Assembly: GCF_019200975.1 (NCBI RefSeq)
Contig: NZ_JAHTMR010000018.1
Location: forward strand, 1-64,000
Origin: Pseudomonas sp. PD9R
Lineage (GTDB): Bacteria; Pseudomonadota; Gammaproteobacteria; Pseudomonadales; Pseudomonadaceae
DNA: 64,000 nt
Direction of reading: 5' to 3'
The translations under genes were made by a program, and so were the position numbers. Under the pieces are notes generated by a model. That model ran no database searches and was not told where the DNA came from. It saw nothing but the letters and a program-made list of their open reading frames with translations. Positions within the stretch are counted from its first letter, which is position 1; the number at the start of each line of letters is the position of its first letter. Of the stretch, positions 8,468 to 16,175 are shown piece by piece.

Positions 8468-9460
8468 TTAGTTGACCTTCTTAATGACAGGCTCAGATTT
8501 CATTCGTCCTAATTGCGACTCGCTCTGTCGGTCATTGGTTAAATAGTGAACTTCACATTGGACTCGGTACTTAGAGAAAAACTTCTCAATAGTAGAGTGT
8601 AATTCAATCGCCCATGGAAGTCGATCTGCGTCGTGGGCAAAGAAGTGATTCACTGCCTCAATATTGTCTCGAAGATGAAAAACTGTGTTTCTGAATTTTC
8701 TTAATGCGTCAGTGTGAAGCTTTAATGTTTTTCCTATGTCATCACTGGCCGAAATAAGTTTTTGGAAGTTCGGCGGGCGGTTGTTCTGCAATAATAGCCT
8801 CATGTTTAACTTGTTGAATCCTTCACACGTTACCGCAAGAAAACCTAGCCAAGAAGAGAGGTATACTCCAATTTTGATTTGTTCTCCTTGGCTTAGGCGA
8901 TTTTTTTTCAGCCATTTTTTATCAAGGGCTAGATAGTTGTTACGCATTAAATCTGCGGCGAGAAAGTAGTGTGTGTACAGCGTTAATACAGGATCTTGAT
9001 TCGAGCTCGGGAGCTTGTCACTAGGTGAAATGTTTAGGGCTTCTATAGCATATACGCGATTGGTGTTTGCTATGTAGTAAAGGAGATAGCCTGAGTGAAT
9101 TATTGAACCGTTTTTAACTGACTCTGCAAAAAGTTTTTCCATCAGTTTTTCATTGATGTGGCCGTGTTCACTTGGTCTTAATTTCGCAAAATTTGATAGT
9201 CTCCATAAGTCAAATCCATCTATCTCACCATCTTCTCCAAAATCGAAGTCTATTTTTCCGTCAGATGAATAAACAGTACACCCGTGACCATGCTTGTAAT
9301 AAGGAATATCTCCTTTGAGTTTTCCGTGGTTAGGGATGTCTGTGTCGATCCAGTCTAGAGAAGTAGAAGGCAATGGTATACCCGATCTTTGCATAAGCTC
9401 GACCGCCTTACGTACGCATATTTGGTAATTCGTTATTACTCTTGAGAGGTTCGTGTCCAT
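8468..9460 (-). CDS. DUF6896-like N-domain with HEPN-like RNxxxH C-domain
   Basis: 330 residues, not in a family I can name with certainty. Residues 56-88 (YKHGHGCTVYSS, then IDFDFGEDGEIDGFDLWRL) match the pattern I associate with DUF6896. The C-terminal half is helical and holds LRKFRNTVFHLRD, an RNxxxH motif (Arg257 to His262) like the catalytic site of HEPN RNases. It lies upstream of the methyltransferase on the same strand with a 122-nt gap. Its low GC matches the neighbouring cargo genes. A role in phage defence is inferred from the island context only. Confidence 0.5.
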   Translation of the reverse strand: MDTNLSRVITNYQICVRKAVELMQRSGIPLPSTSLDWIDTDIPNHGKLKGDIPYYKHGHGCTVYSSDGKIDFDFGEDGEIDGFDLWRLSNFAKLRPSEHGHINEKLMEKLFAESVKNGSIIHSGYLLYYIANTNRVYAIEALNISPSDKLPSSNQDPVLTLYTHYFLAADLMRNNYLALDKKWLKKNRLSQGEQIKIGVYLSSWLGFLAVTCEGFNKLNMRLLLQNNRPPNFQKLISASDDIGKTLKLHTDALRKFRNTVFHLRDNIEAVNHFFAHDADRLPWAIELHSTIEKFFSKYRVQCEVHYLTNDRQSESQLGRMKSEPVIKKVN

Positions 9461-9772
9461 GCTGTGCTCAAGCTCTTAATGGTCAATTCTTAACAGAAGC
9501 CTACGGAGGTTGCGTCCTGAATTGCCAGAAAAATTTCGGTTAGAATAAAATTTCTTGAGCTTTGGGTTTTTATTGTCTCTGGTGGCAGGCGGGAGTCCTT
9601 AGCAATAGGGCTCACTGCGTAGCACCAGTCTTGTAGGGGCTTTTAACGACTAAAGAGAATTCATCATCGGCGCGATGCACTGTCGAAGATGGGCAATGGA
9701 GCGATGCAGTAATGAGTTGACTCGATAGTCAACTCTGCGTTTCGACTCACATCAGGCAACAATTACGAAAAT
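9461..9772. other. Intergenic gap between cargo and transfer genes
   Basis: No gene or strong hairpin seen. Composition changes from AT-rich cargo to GC-rich backbone near 9.77 kb, marking the inner edge of the cargo block. Confidence 0.5.
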
Positions 9773-11497
9773 TTAGTCTTTTTCGATTGTAAGAAAAGGA
9801 TTGTCGGGTGGTATCAATTCAAAAAATAGCTTCGGCTTCTCAATCAGATACCCCTTCAGGGTGGTTTTCTTCCTAGGGCCTTGCACTTGGCACGCCCAGA
9901 TATTCAGACCGTTGTCTCGCTTCCTGTGGACCTTCAGTTTCTCGAACTGCTTCTGTACCCAACGCCATTCTTCAATCTCTTGATCGACCCTCTTGGCGAT
10001 GCCAGGAAACTCTTGGACATAACGTTGGAAGAGACCAGGCGTGACCAGAAATACGCTGCCACACACCGTGTGGATTTTAGCCTTGCTGTCATTGATGATC
10101 AGCTTGTGACTCAGGATGCCTTCCTTGACCCAATTCAGGAATGCCTGACCAGGGTCATCCGATGAGGGATTTGAGATTTCGAGAGTGCTTGCTGACGATG
10201 CGTCGCTGATCTCAGGCTCTTCCAGCTCGAACATATCCAACAGCGTGCCGAGATAGTCAGCGTCTTCCATCGCCATGGGGTCTGTTAGCGAAGAGCTTTG
10301 ACGCGATCTTGTACTGACAGTCTTAGGCGCTGCTAGTGATGCCGAAGCGTCAGTCGAGTGGTCATCGGCTGCAACGCTCACCGTTCCGCTGAAAGCTTCG
10401 GGGCGGTCTTCGCTTCCCCAAATCAACGCCGGTTGAAGGCACAGAAAGGTAAAGGTCTGCTCCCAGTTTCCCTGTGCGACGAGTGCGGTCCAGATGGCTT
10501 TGCCTTCGGGGGTAGACTCGACCAGCCCATGCGACTGGAGTTCGTCGAACACAGCGATGTTGGATGAGGGAATGCCCTCAATCGATTGCGACAGCAGATA
10601 GGCCCGTAGCTTATCCGTGACCGTCTTGCTGACGAGCCACAGTGCGTCGTGAGTCAACCAACCCGCGGCACCCGGCTGGTTGAGTTTCAGCTCATGTTGA
10701 ACCAGATGGCGCAGTCCGCTGATCAAGTGATGTTGCAGCGAATGGATGGGTGCCTGGAGCGCTTTGTTCGGGTTACCACCGATGTTCTGCGCGGTAGAGA
10801 CGCGGTCGGCCTGAATGACCAACTCGCCCAGCACACCGGCGCGCTCGTACTGACCCGCCAGGACATACAGCAAGCTGGCCCACAGCGACGGAAATCCACT
10901 GAGCCAATCGAGGATGGGACGGTCGAGAATCTGGGTGTAGAGCAAGCCTGCAGCGGCGCCGTGCAGGTGGTAGTCGCGACCTTTGAGGTAACGAAAACGG
11001 TAGGGCTGATCCAGGGGGCCCTGCCAAGGATGCCAAAGACGGCCATCTTGGCGTTCAACCAGCAGGTCCACGGCGATCTTGCCAATGTCATGCAGCAGCG
11101 CGCCATAGGCGATGCCGGCGGACCAGGCGTCAGTCTGGGCGGCCTGGTCTTCGGGCGCCGCACCAGTGGGAAGCAGATAGGATTGGCGCAGTTTCAAACT
11201 GCAGGCGACCAGTTCCAGTCCATGGTCGAGCATGCCGCCGAGATACGCATGATGGTGCGTCTCGCTGGCCGGGAGTTGCTGGACCTGTTCGGCGTAGCGA
11301 TGGATCGGATTTAAATAGAGCTGGATGAACTGCGCGTGGGAGAGGGCGGTGTACTGCCAGATGCGATCGACCAGCTGGCGGCGGTGCTCCGCGGCTAACA
11401 AGTTGTGAGCCGACTCGATGGACAGGTAACCTTCGGTGACGTTGACGGTCGGTGGCGGAGGGGGCTTCTGCCTTTTGCGGCGAAACAGGCTGAGCAT
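9773..11497 (-). CDS. traI: MobH-family relaxase TraI (TIGR03760-like)
   Basis: 574 residues. The N-terminal TraI_2 domain carries the histidine-rich sites ETHHHAYLGGMLDHGLELV and LLHDIGKIAVD, the HD-like metal motifs of MobH relaxases. The C-terminal TraI_2_C domain is recognisable from VKEGILSHKLIINDS to GPRKKTTLKGYLIEKP. It should nick oriT and lead the strand during conjugation, acting with the TraD coupling protein at 29.4-31.6 kb. ICEclc and PFGI-1 carry the same gene at the int-proximal end of the core. The ATG has GGAGG 6 nt upstream. The middle (about 370-430) is low-complexity and Ser/Asp/Glu-rich. Confidence 0.9.
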   Translation of the reverse strand: MLSLFRRKRQKPPPPPTVNVTEGYLSIESAHNLLAAEHRRQLVDRIWQYTALSHAQFIQLYLNPIHRYAEQVQQLPASETHHHAYLGGMLDHGLELVACSLKLRQSYLLPTGAAPEDQAAQTDAWSAGIAYGALLHDIGKIAVDLLVERQDGRLWHPWQGPLDQPYRFRYLKGRDYHLHGAAAGLLYTQILDRPILDWLSGFPSLWASLLYVLAGQYERAGVLGELVIQADRVSTAQNIGGNPNKALQAPIHSLQHHLISGLRHLVQHELKLNQPGAAGWLTHDALWLVSKTVTDKLRAYLLSQSIEGIPSSNIAVFDELQSHGLVESTPEGKAIWTALVAQGNWEQTFTFLCLQPALIWGSEDRPEAFSGTVSVAADDHSTDASASLAAPKTVSTRSRQSSSLTDPMAMEDADYLGTLLDMFELEEPEISDASSASTLEISNPSSDDPGQAFLNWVKEGILSHKLIINDSKAKIHTVCGSVFLVTPGLFQRYVQEFPGIAKRVDQEIEEWRWVQKQFEKLKVHRKRDNGLNIWACQVQGPRKKTTLKGYLIEKPKLFFELIPPDNPFLTIEKD

Positions 11498-11718
11498 CGT
11501 GACCTCCGGGAAGTGGCTGGGTCAGTGGCCTTTTAGCCTTTTCGGATAGAGCTCTTACCCTTGAGTCCCCATTCCCTTCCAACCCTTACCCGTCCTTTTG
11601 GCTCGTGTCCCTTTGCATGGCAATCGGAATATGGATACGGCTAGGCATCGTTTTGTTGGGGCTAGTACGGCAAAGACAAGAGTCGGTACACTGCGGTGCA
11701 TATTTTTTGGGTCTTGCC

Positions 11719-11916
11719 ATGAACCTCACTGACGCCACGCTCGTGCTGCTGCTCGCGGCACGTATCCATGGGACCGACGAAGCCGTCCGGGCCTCGGCGA
11801 AGAGCGTGGTCAAGAAGTTACCGCGCAGTAAACGCGATCTGATCTACAAGGTGATCGATAGCCGAAGTCCGCTCGATCTGGTGGATTTTCTGGCGCAGAA
11901 CCTGGATGCGGAATGA
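11719..11916 (+). CDS. Small hypothetical protein, 65 aa
   Basis: MNLTDATLVLLLAARIHGTD opens a 65-residue, probably helical, basic protein rich in Leu, Ala, Lys and Arg. It runs opposite to the surrounding transfer genes and is followed by the shared terminator hairpin near 12.0 kb. No family recognised and the ribosome site is weak, so coding status is likely but not certain. It lies just upstream of traI on the other strand, a place where transfer-region regulators or oriT accessory genes can sit. Confidence 0.5.
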   Translation: MNLTDATLVLLLAARIHGTDEAVRASAKSVVKKLPRSKRDLIYKVIDSRSPLDLVDFLAQNLDAE

Positions 11917-11988
11917 CAGGCTGCGGGTGTGTGCCCATCCCTGACTCTTTACGTCAGTGCCGGCGGCATGAGGGTTTTTCTGGGCGCA

Positions 11989-12017
11989 GAAAAAAGGGTC
12001 CAACTCGTGTTGGACCC
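11989..12017 (-). terminator. Intrinsic terminator after ardC-like gene
   Basis: On the minus strand a perfect 9-bp stem, GGGTCCAAC-ACGA-GTTGGACCC, is followed by six T. It lies 31 nt after the stop of the ArdC-like gene. Confidence 0.92.
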
Positions 12018-12047
12018 TGTGAAGCGTTTGCAGCGGAGAGGTACCGA

Positions 12048-13007
12048 TCAAGCTCCATCGTTCATGCAGAGTGAGTCGTCCAAGACCGCTCGCTTCAGTT
12101 GCTGCTCCAGGTTGAGTACATATTCCGAGGCGCTTCGGGCCTGACCACTGGCGCGAAAGATCGCGCGTTTGTCAGCCTTGAGCAGGCCGAGCCAGGAGTC
12201 GATGTAGCCCGCATGCCGCAGCTCTCCCTGTATTCCGGTGTAGGCGCATAAAAACGCAGCACCCATCTCAGCGATCAACTCCTCAAAGGCATAGCCTGGC
12301 GAGCCGAACGGATAGGCCGATGTCACCCCGTCGCGCTGCAACCGAGCGTGATGCCCGGTCCAGTGCGTCAGCTCGTGCAGTGCGGTGGCGTAGTACCCGC
12401 CTTCATCGTGAAATTGTGCTTTTGTCGGCAGTTGGATGAGATCCCTGATCGGGTGGTAAAAGGCTTCGTCGGCAGGCCGATGAACGATGCGTGCGCCTGA
12501 ACTTAACAGCAGATTTTCCGCAAGGCTGTTGGCCTGGAAGGGATCGGTCGGTTCCGTTTCGAGCAGGGTTTTATTGAGCATTTCGAGCCCCTCCGTTTGC
12601 TCGATGTTGAACAGAAAATGCGTCCTGAGAATGCCAAAGTGAGCGACCTTGGGCTGCCCGTTTTCATCGAGTACGGGTTGGCCTGACTCGGTCTGTTCCT
12701 CGCGCTCCATCGGCTTGTAGAGCACTGCCAGGGCGCTGTGCTCACCCTTACGAATGTGCCCGCCGGCCTTTTTGGCTTGGTTGAAGGTCAGCCAACGATC
12801 TTGAGTGAACCCCTGCAACCTGGCCTCGGCCCAGAGCAACGGTAAATTGATACCTGAATAGGGACGATGCGTGATGGCGTTGATGGGGTAGGGTTGATGA
12901 CCGATGTAAGCTGAGCCACTTGAGGACCAGGGTTTGATCCAGGGGGCAACGCCTTGGTTCAAAGCGGTAACGATCTTGTCAGTCACGTCTTGGTAGATAT
13001 CGCGCAT
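12048..13007 (-). CDS. ArdC-like antirestriction protein with zincin domain
   Basis: 319 residues. The N-terminal single-strand-DNA-binding ArdC domain starts at DIYQDVTDKIVTALNQGVAPW, the usual sequence of this family. The C-terminal metallopeptidase-like domain holds the zinc motif ALHELTHWTGH with a downstream Glu in FEELIAEMGAAFL. ArdC proteins enter the recipient with transferred DNA and shield it from restriction. The gene is the last of a short minus-strand operon with the 109-aa gene and is closed by a strong terminator. A GGGGA/TCCCC leader hairpin precedes it. Confidence 0.9.
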   Translation of the reverse strand: MRDIYQDVTDKIVTALNQGVAPWIKPWSSSGSAYIGHQPYPINAITHRPYSGINLPLLWAEARLQGFTQDRWLTFNQAKKAGGHIRKGEHSALAVLYKPMEREEQTESGQPVLDENGQPKVAHFGILRTHFLFNIEQTEGLEMLNKTLLETEPTDPFQANSLAENLLLSSGARIVHRPADEAFYHPIRDLIQLPTKAQFHDEGGYYATALHELTHWTGHHARLQRDGVTSAYPFGSPGYAFEELIAEMGAAFLCAYTGIQGELRHAGYIDSWLGLLKADKRAIFRASGQARSASEYVLNLEQQLKRAVLDDSLCMNDGA

Positions 13008-13043
13008 GGCATTTTCCTCGAGAGAAAACGGAGGAACGCCTTG

Positions 13044-13069
13044 CCCGTCGGGGAGGGTTCCCCGGTGGG
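13044..13069 (-). promoter_or_regulatory. GGGGA/TCCCC leader hairpin upstream of ardC-like gene
   Basis: Minus-strand CCCACCGGGGAACCCTCCCC followed by GACGGG folds as an inner GGGGA-TCCCC stem with outer CCC-GGG pairing, 37 nt before the ATG. Similar hairpins occur before three other ICE genes in this window. Confidence 0.5.
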
Positions 13070-13129
13070 TTGGATTGATGCAGGACTTGCATGCCGTCCG
13101 AATGTGGAGGTGGGCGTCGCCAATTGCGC

Positions 13130-13459
13130 TTAGCGCTGGTGTTCTCCTGCAAGCGCTATCAGCAAGACGGCAGGCTGGCCCGGTTCTTGGAGTAGGCTAA
13201 GGCTCAGTTGCAGCAACGGGTCATGGCGTGGATGACCCGTCGAGGCGATTTGGGCTACCTCGAACACTACATAGGGCTCGTGTGGAGAGGCCAGGTGAGC
13301 CTCGAAGGCTGTGCGCAATACGTTGCTCAGTTGATCGACCTGCAGCTTCTCAGGAGGACCTGAGCGTTCGAGCAGAACTGCGCGTTGCCAAGCGCCAGGC
13401 GTGAACACGATGGGCAACCGAAGGGTGTTCAGTGCTTCCGGTGTAAGTGAGTCGGACAT
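13130..13459 (-). CDS. Conserved ICE hypothetical protein, 109 aa
   Basis: MSDSLTPEALNTLRLPIVFT begins a 109-residue soluble protein. I cannot name its family. It has no visible signal peptide or metal motif. It is the first gene after the radC-type leader RNA (13.59-13.74 kb) and lies upstream of the antirestriction gene on the same strand, so it is probably part of the same early-expressed maintenance set. GGAGG lies 8 nt before the ATG. Confidence 0.6.
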   Translation of the reverse strand: MSDSLTPEALNTLRLPIVFTPGAWQRAVLLERSGPPEKLQVDQLSNVLRTAFEAHLASPHEPYVVFEVAQIASTGHPRHDPLLQLSLSLLQEPGQPAVLLIALAGEHQR

Positions 13460-13493
13460 AGTGTGCCTCCGTTGAAAGCGCGAAGAAACCTGT

Positions 13494-13524
13494 CCCGTGG
13501 GGGAAAGAACTTCCCCGCGGTGGG
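13494..13524 (-). promoter_or_regulatory. GGGGA/TCCCC leader hairpin upstream of 109-aa gene
   Basis: Minus-strand CCCACCGCGGGGAAGTTCTT followed by TCCCCCACGGGA. GGGGAA pairs with TTCCCC around a GTTC loop, 35 nt before the start codon. It is related to the hairpins at 13044, 35980 and 36997. Confidence 0.5.
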
Positions 13525-13589
13525 TTGAAGAAAAACAAGAAGGTTTGCCTGACGAGCAGAGCTCGAAAGGCGCTCCGGAGAGCAGTAGG

Positions 13590-13735
13590 CGTTCATCACC
13601 GTAGCAACGGTCATCGTGCGAGCCACCGAACGCTAATCGCACTTGGGGAGAGCCATCACCGAAGTGACGTAGCCTTGAAGGTTCTGGCTACCTGGGAAAG
13701 TGCTGTCGATAACAGCGATCCGTATCTTGTATTTA
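13590..13735 (-). ncRNA. radC-type structured leader RNA, copy A
   Basis: About 145 nt of non-coding sequence that recurs at 37155-37290 with most bases the same. Hairpins kept in both copies include ACCG/CGGT, GTGC-AGC/GCT-GCAC, GTAGCC/GGCTAC and GCTGT/ACAGC. One stem covaries: TCAC-CGAA-GTGA here, CCAC-GAAC-GTGG in copy B. Both copies lie upstream of minus-strand antirestriction or radC-type genes. This context matches the published radC RNA motif (5' UTRs of radC, antirestriction and DNA-binding genes); the assignment is from memory. Confidence 0.7.
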
Positions 13736-13914
13736 ACTGGACTATTTATATGGGTCAATCACTCTAGAGACGCTGCTTCCCGGGGTTTGTCTTCTGCCTT
13801 CCAATGAAGATTTTTCGGCCGGGAAAACTGATAGGCGGTCAGGCACGGGCCGTTTTCAGTAGTAGGCTATTACTCTTGTCTCAACCATGAAAACGCTCAG
13901 AAGAGGGCGAAACC

Positions 13915-14322
13915 ATGCCGACTCAGCAACCTATTCACAATTCACGTGCCCACCGCTGGGCATACGCCTGTGGTATGTCGGTGAAGCGTGGTTACCGTAA
14001 GTTAAAAACATTTGAATCCCGTGTGGTTGGGCGTGCGGAGACGGCAGGTATGCCCGCAGGTAAATTTCTTGTTCGCGGGAGTTTTCTGACTGCCAAGTTG
14101 GCGTTGGTCGGAGGGCTGCTCTTTATCGGTTTTTGGCTGGTCGCTTCTGTTGTGGTGATGATCGCTGTGATTGCCCTTCTGCAGTTCAAGGCTGTCTTCG
14201 ACACGGATCTTGAAGAGGACAATCCAGGTCCTGACTACCTTGGGGCTAACTCTTATCTTGGCAACTTCGATGACAATGGCCACTACATAGGTCATTTCAA
14301 ATCATCAGATGACGTCAGATAA
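13915..14322 (+). CDS. Membrane protein, possibly DUF3742
   Basis: 135 residues with a basic N-terminus, one long hydrophobic stretch (about 58-90, FLTAKLALVGGLLFIGFWLV and onward) and an acidic C-terminal tail ending in GNFDDNGHYIGHF. The layout and position opposite the traG-N end match DUF3742 proteins of these ICEs, but similarity is judged only by eye. It overlaps the convergent TraG-N gene by 8 nt. GAGGGCG precedes the ATG. Function unknown. Confidence 0.55.
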   Translation: MPTQQPIHNSRAHRWAYACGMSVKRGYRKLKTFESRVVGRAETAGMPAGKFLVRGSFLTAKLALVGGLLFIGFWLVASVVVMIAVIALLQFKAVFDTDLEEDNPGPDYLGANSYLGNFDDNGHYIGHFKSSDDVR

Positions 14323-15853
14323 ACTTCTTCGTAGCACCCATCAACTGATCTGCTCCTTTGCCCGCTGCACCATGCGCGGCTTTGCTTGCACCACCTAGCA
14401 TCCCCTCAAGGCTGTTGCCGATTGAGTAGCCAGCCCAGCTCATGGCGACCAAAAACAGTCCAGGCAGCACCAAGAACATCGCCCCCATCACATACTCGAT
14501 CACTTGCGCGGTGACAGTCCCATCCATAAAACCGGACGAAGGCAGCGACAACAGCACTTGATTGGACGCCGAAACCTGGTTGTACAAAGTGTCTAGCATG
14601 CTGGAGTCGACCCAGCGCGCCAATTCCCACCAGAAACTCAGCATGTGCAAGGTGAACAGCGCGAACGTCACGGTCATGACGGTTTTCAGCTGATAGGTAC
14701 TGACCAGCAGGATCAGCGGCAAGCTGATGATGATGCCCATGATCAGGAAGGCCTGCACCATTGGCAAGGCGGCGCGTAGTGCATTCATTGCCGGGAAGTT
14801 GCTGAAGGAGCCGAGGGCCAACCCGGTATTGGTGGCGAGGTTATTGAGCCCCTGATTGATCGAGCCGCCACGGGCGCTGGAGCCATAGTCCTGGTACACC
14901 TGTCCGGGCGACATGGACACCGATTGCTGGCGCGGGCTGACCAGTTCGCGCAGGGTGGCATCCTCGATCTCGTTGTTCGAACGGCCAGTCAACCAACCTT
15001 TCAGCCGAGTCAGCAGCGAGGGATCGACTTGCTCGATCAAGCGCCCGCGCAAGCCGACACCGCTGTCGTTCCACCACTGCTTGCAGGTGGGGTAGCCTGC
15101 GCCATTTTCCAGCCGCGGTAAGGAAACATCGCGGCTTTCGTCATACGGCCAACTGATTCGCGGTGTGCGTGAACGATCCGTGTCGTAGTAGCCGGGCGTG
15201 TCCAGAAAATAGCTTGAGCCGATCCAGGACGCGTCGTGACTTTGTGCTTTGTCTAACTGCGGACGGTTGGTGAACAGGCGAGAACGGGAATAGCCATAGC
15301 AGTCGCGAGTGAAGTCGGCGACTTCCTGCAGCAGTACCTGACTGTCGATGCGCGAGCTGTCGATCTCCATGCGCAACTGCCGGATATCCGGTGCGCAGGG
15401 GATGGAGGCAGTGGCCGCGGCGGTCACACCTTTGCTCAAGGCATGCACCAGAAACCACCAGATCGGTACGTTGGCAGATCGCTCGCCAATGGTGTTGAAG
15501 GTGGTCCCCCAAGCGGTTTCCGCTGGCCTGGCCACACTGACACCGCAGCGCTGGCTCGCCGCATCATCGAACGTCATCGATGCGAGGCTCAGAGGAAAGA
15601 CGGGCGCGCAGCCGAACAATACAACGATGTAGGCTAGCCATAAACGGTTCTCGATCCGCGGCACCGAGAGCAGCCCCTTGTTGCCTTCATCCGCGCCTTG
15701 CTGACGGGCCGACAGCCATTCTTGGAGGATGATTGCGCCAAAGGGCGCGGCAAACAGCCCGGTGTCGGACAGGACGCTCCAAAGGCCGTTGTTGATGATC
15801 CAGGCCAGGAGAGAGAGGTAAAACTCCAGGTAACTGTTGGTGCTCATGAGCAT
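14315..15853 (-). CDS. TraG N-terminal-like conjugation membrane protein
   Basis: 512 residues with several membrane helices at both ends (near 30-50, 70-95 and four or more between 365 and 490) and a long periplasmic loop with Cys residues. This is the plan of TraG_N proteins of ICE type IV secretion systems, which stabilise mating pairs and may mediate entry exclusion. It is the last gene of the block that starts with TraU. GAGG lies upstream of the ATG; the Met three codons in is an alternative start. Confidence 0.8.
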   Translation of the reverse strand: MLMSTNSYLEFYLSLLAWIINNGLWSVLSDTGLFAAPFGAIILQEWLSARQQGADEGNKGLLSVPRIENRLWLAYIVVLFGCAPVFPLSLASMTFDDAASQRCGVSVARPAETAWGTTFNTIGERSANVPIWWFLVHALSKGVTAAATASIPCAPDIRQLRMEIDSSRIDSQVLLQEVADFTRDCYGYSRSRLFTNRPQLDKAQSHDASWIGSSYFLDTPGYYDTDRSRTPRISWPYDESRDVSLPRLENGAGYPTCKQWWNDSGVGLRGRLIEQVDPSLLTRLKGWLTGRSNNEIEDATLRELVSPRQQSVSMSPGQVYQDYGSSARGGSINQGLNNLATNTGLALGSFSNFPAMNALRAALPMVQAFLIMGIIISLPLILLVSTYQLKTVMTVTFALFTLHMLSFWWELARWVDSSMLDTLYNQVSASNQVLLSLPSSGFMDGTVTAQVIEYVMGAMFLVLPGLFLVAMSWAGYSIGNSLEGMLGGASKAAHGAAGKGADQLMGATKKFI

Positions 15854-15863
15854 GGTGGTGACC

Positions 15864-16172
15864 TCACAGTCGGGTGAGTTCGACGCAGGTAAAGAGTACG
15901 AGCCCTAATGCTCCGATGCGTTTCACGCGCAGTCGATCCTGTGGTCGATGTCGGTAGCGCCGAAGCAGATCCCACCAGAGCGCAAAGAGGGCGCAGTAGA
16001 GCAGGGCGCGCCACCACCGCAGATAAGGCCGTGCGGATTCAAATGCCTGCTGCCAGGCCTCGAAACTACCCAGCGCAGCGCGGCCGATCCAGGCGACCAG
16101 CGCGGCGCTCAGGATCATCACCGTGGCAATCCCCAGACTCGAAAGCAGAGTGAATAGCGGTGAGCGTTTCAT
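15864..16172 (-). CDS. Small ICE membrane protein, 102 aa
   Basis: 102 residues with two to three hydrophobic segments (SLGIATVMILSAALVAWIG, LLYCALFALWWDLL and a C-terminal one). It lies between TraG-N and the TIGR03755-like gene, 3 nt from the latter, so it is in the same operon. No family named with confidence. Confidence 0.65.
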   Translation of the reverse strand: MKRSPLFTLLSSLGIATVMILSAALVAWIGRAALGSFEAWQQAFESARPYLRWWRALLYCALFALWWDLLRRYRHRPQDRLRVKRIGALGLVLFTCVELTRL

Positions 16173-16175
16173 GGC

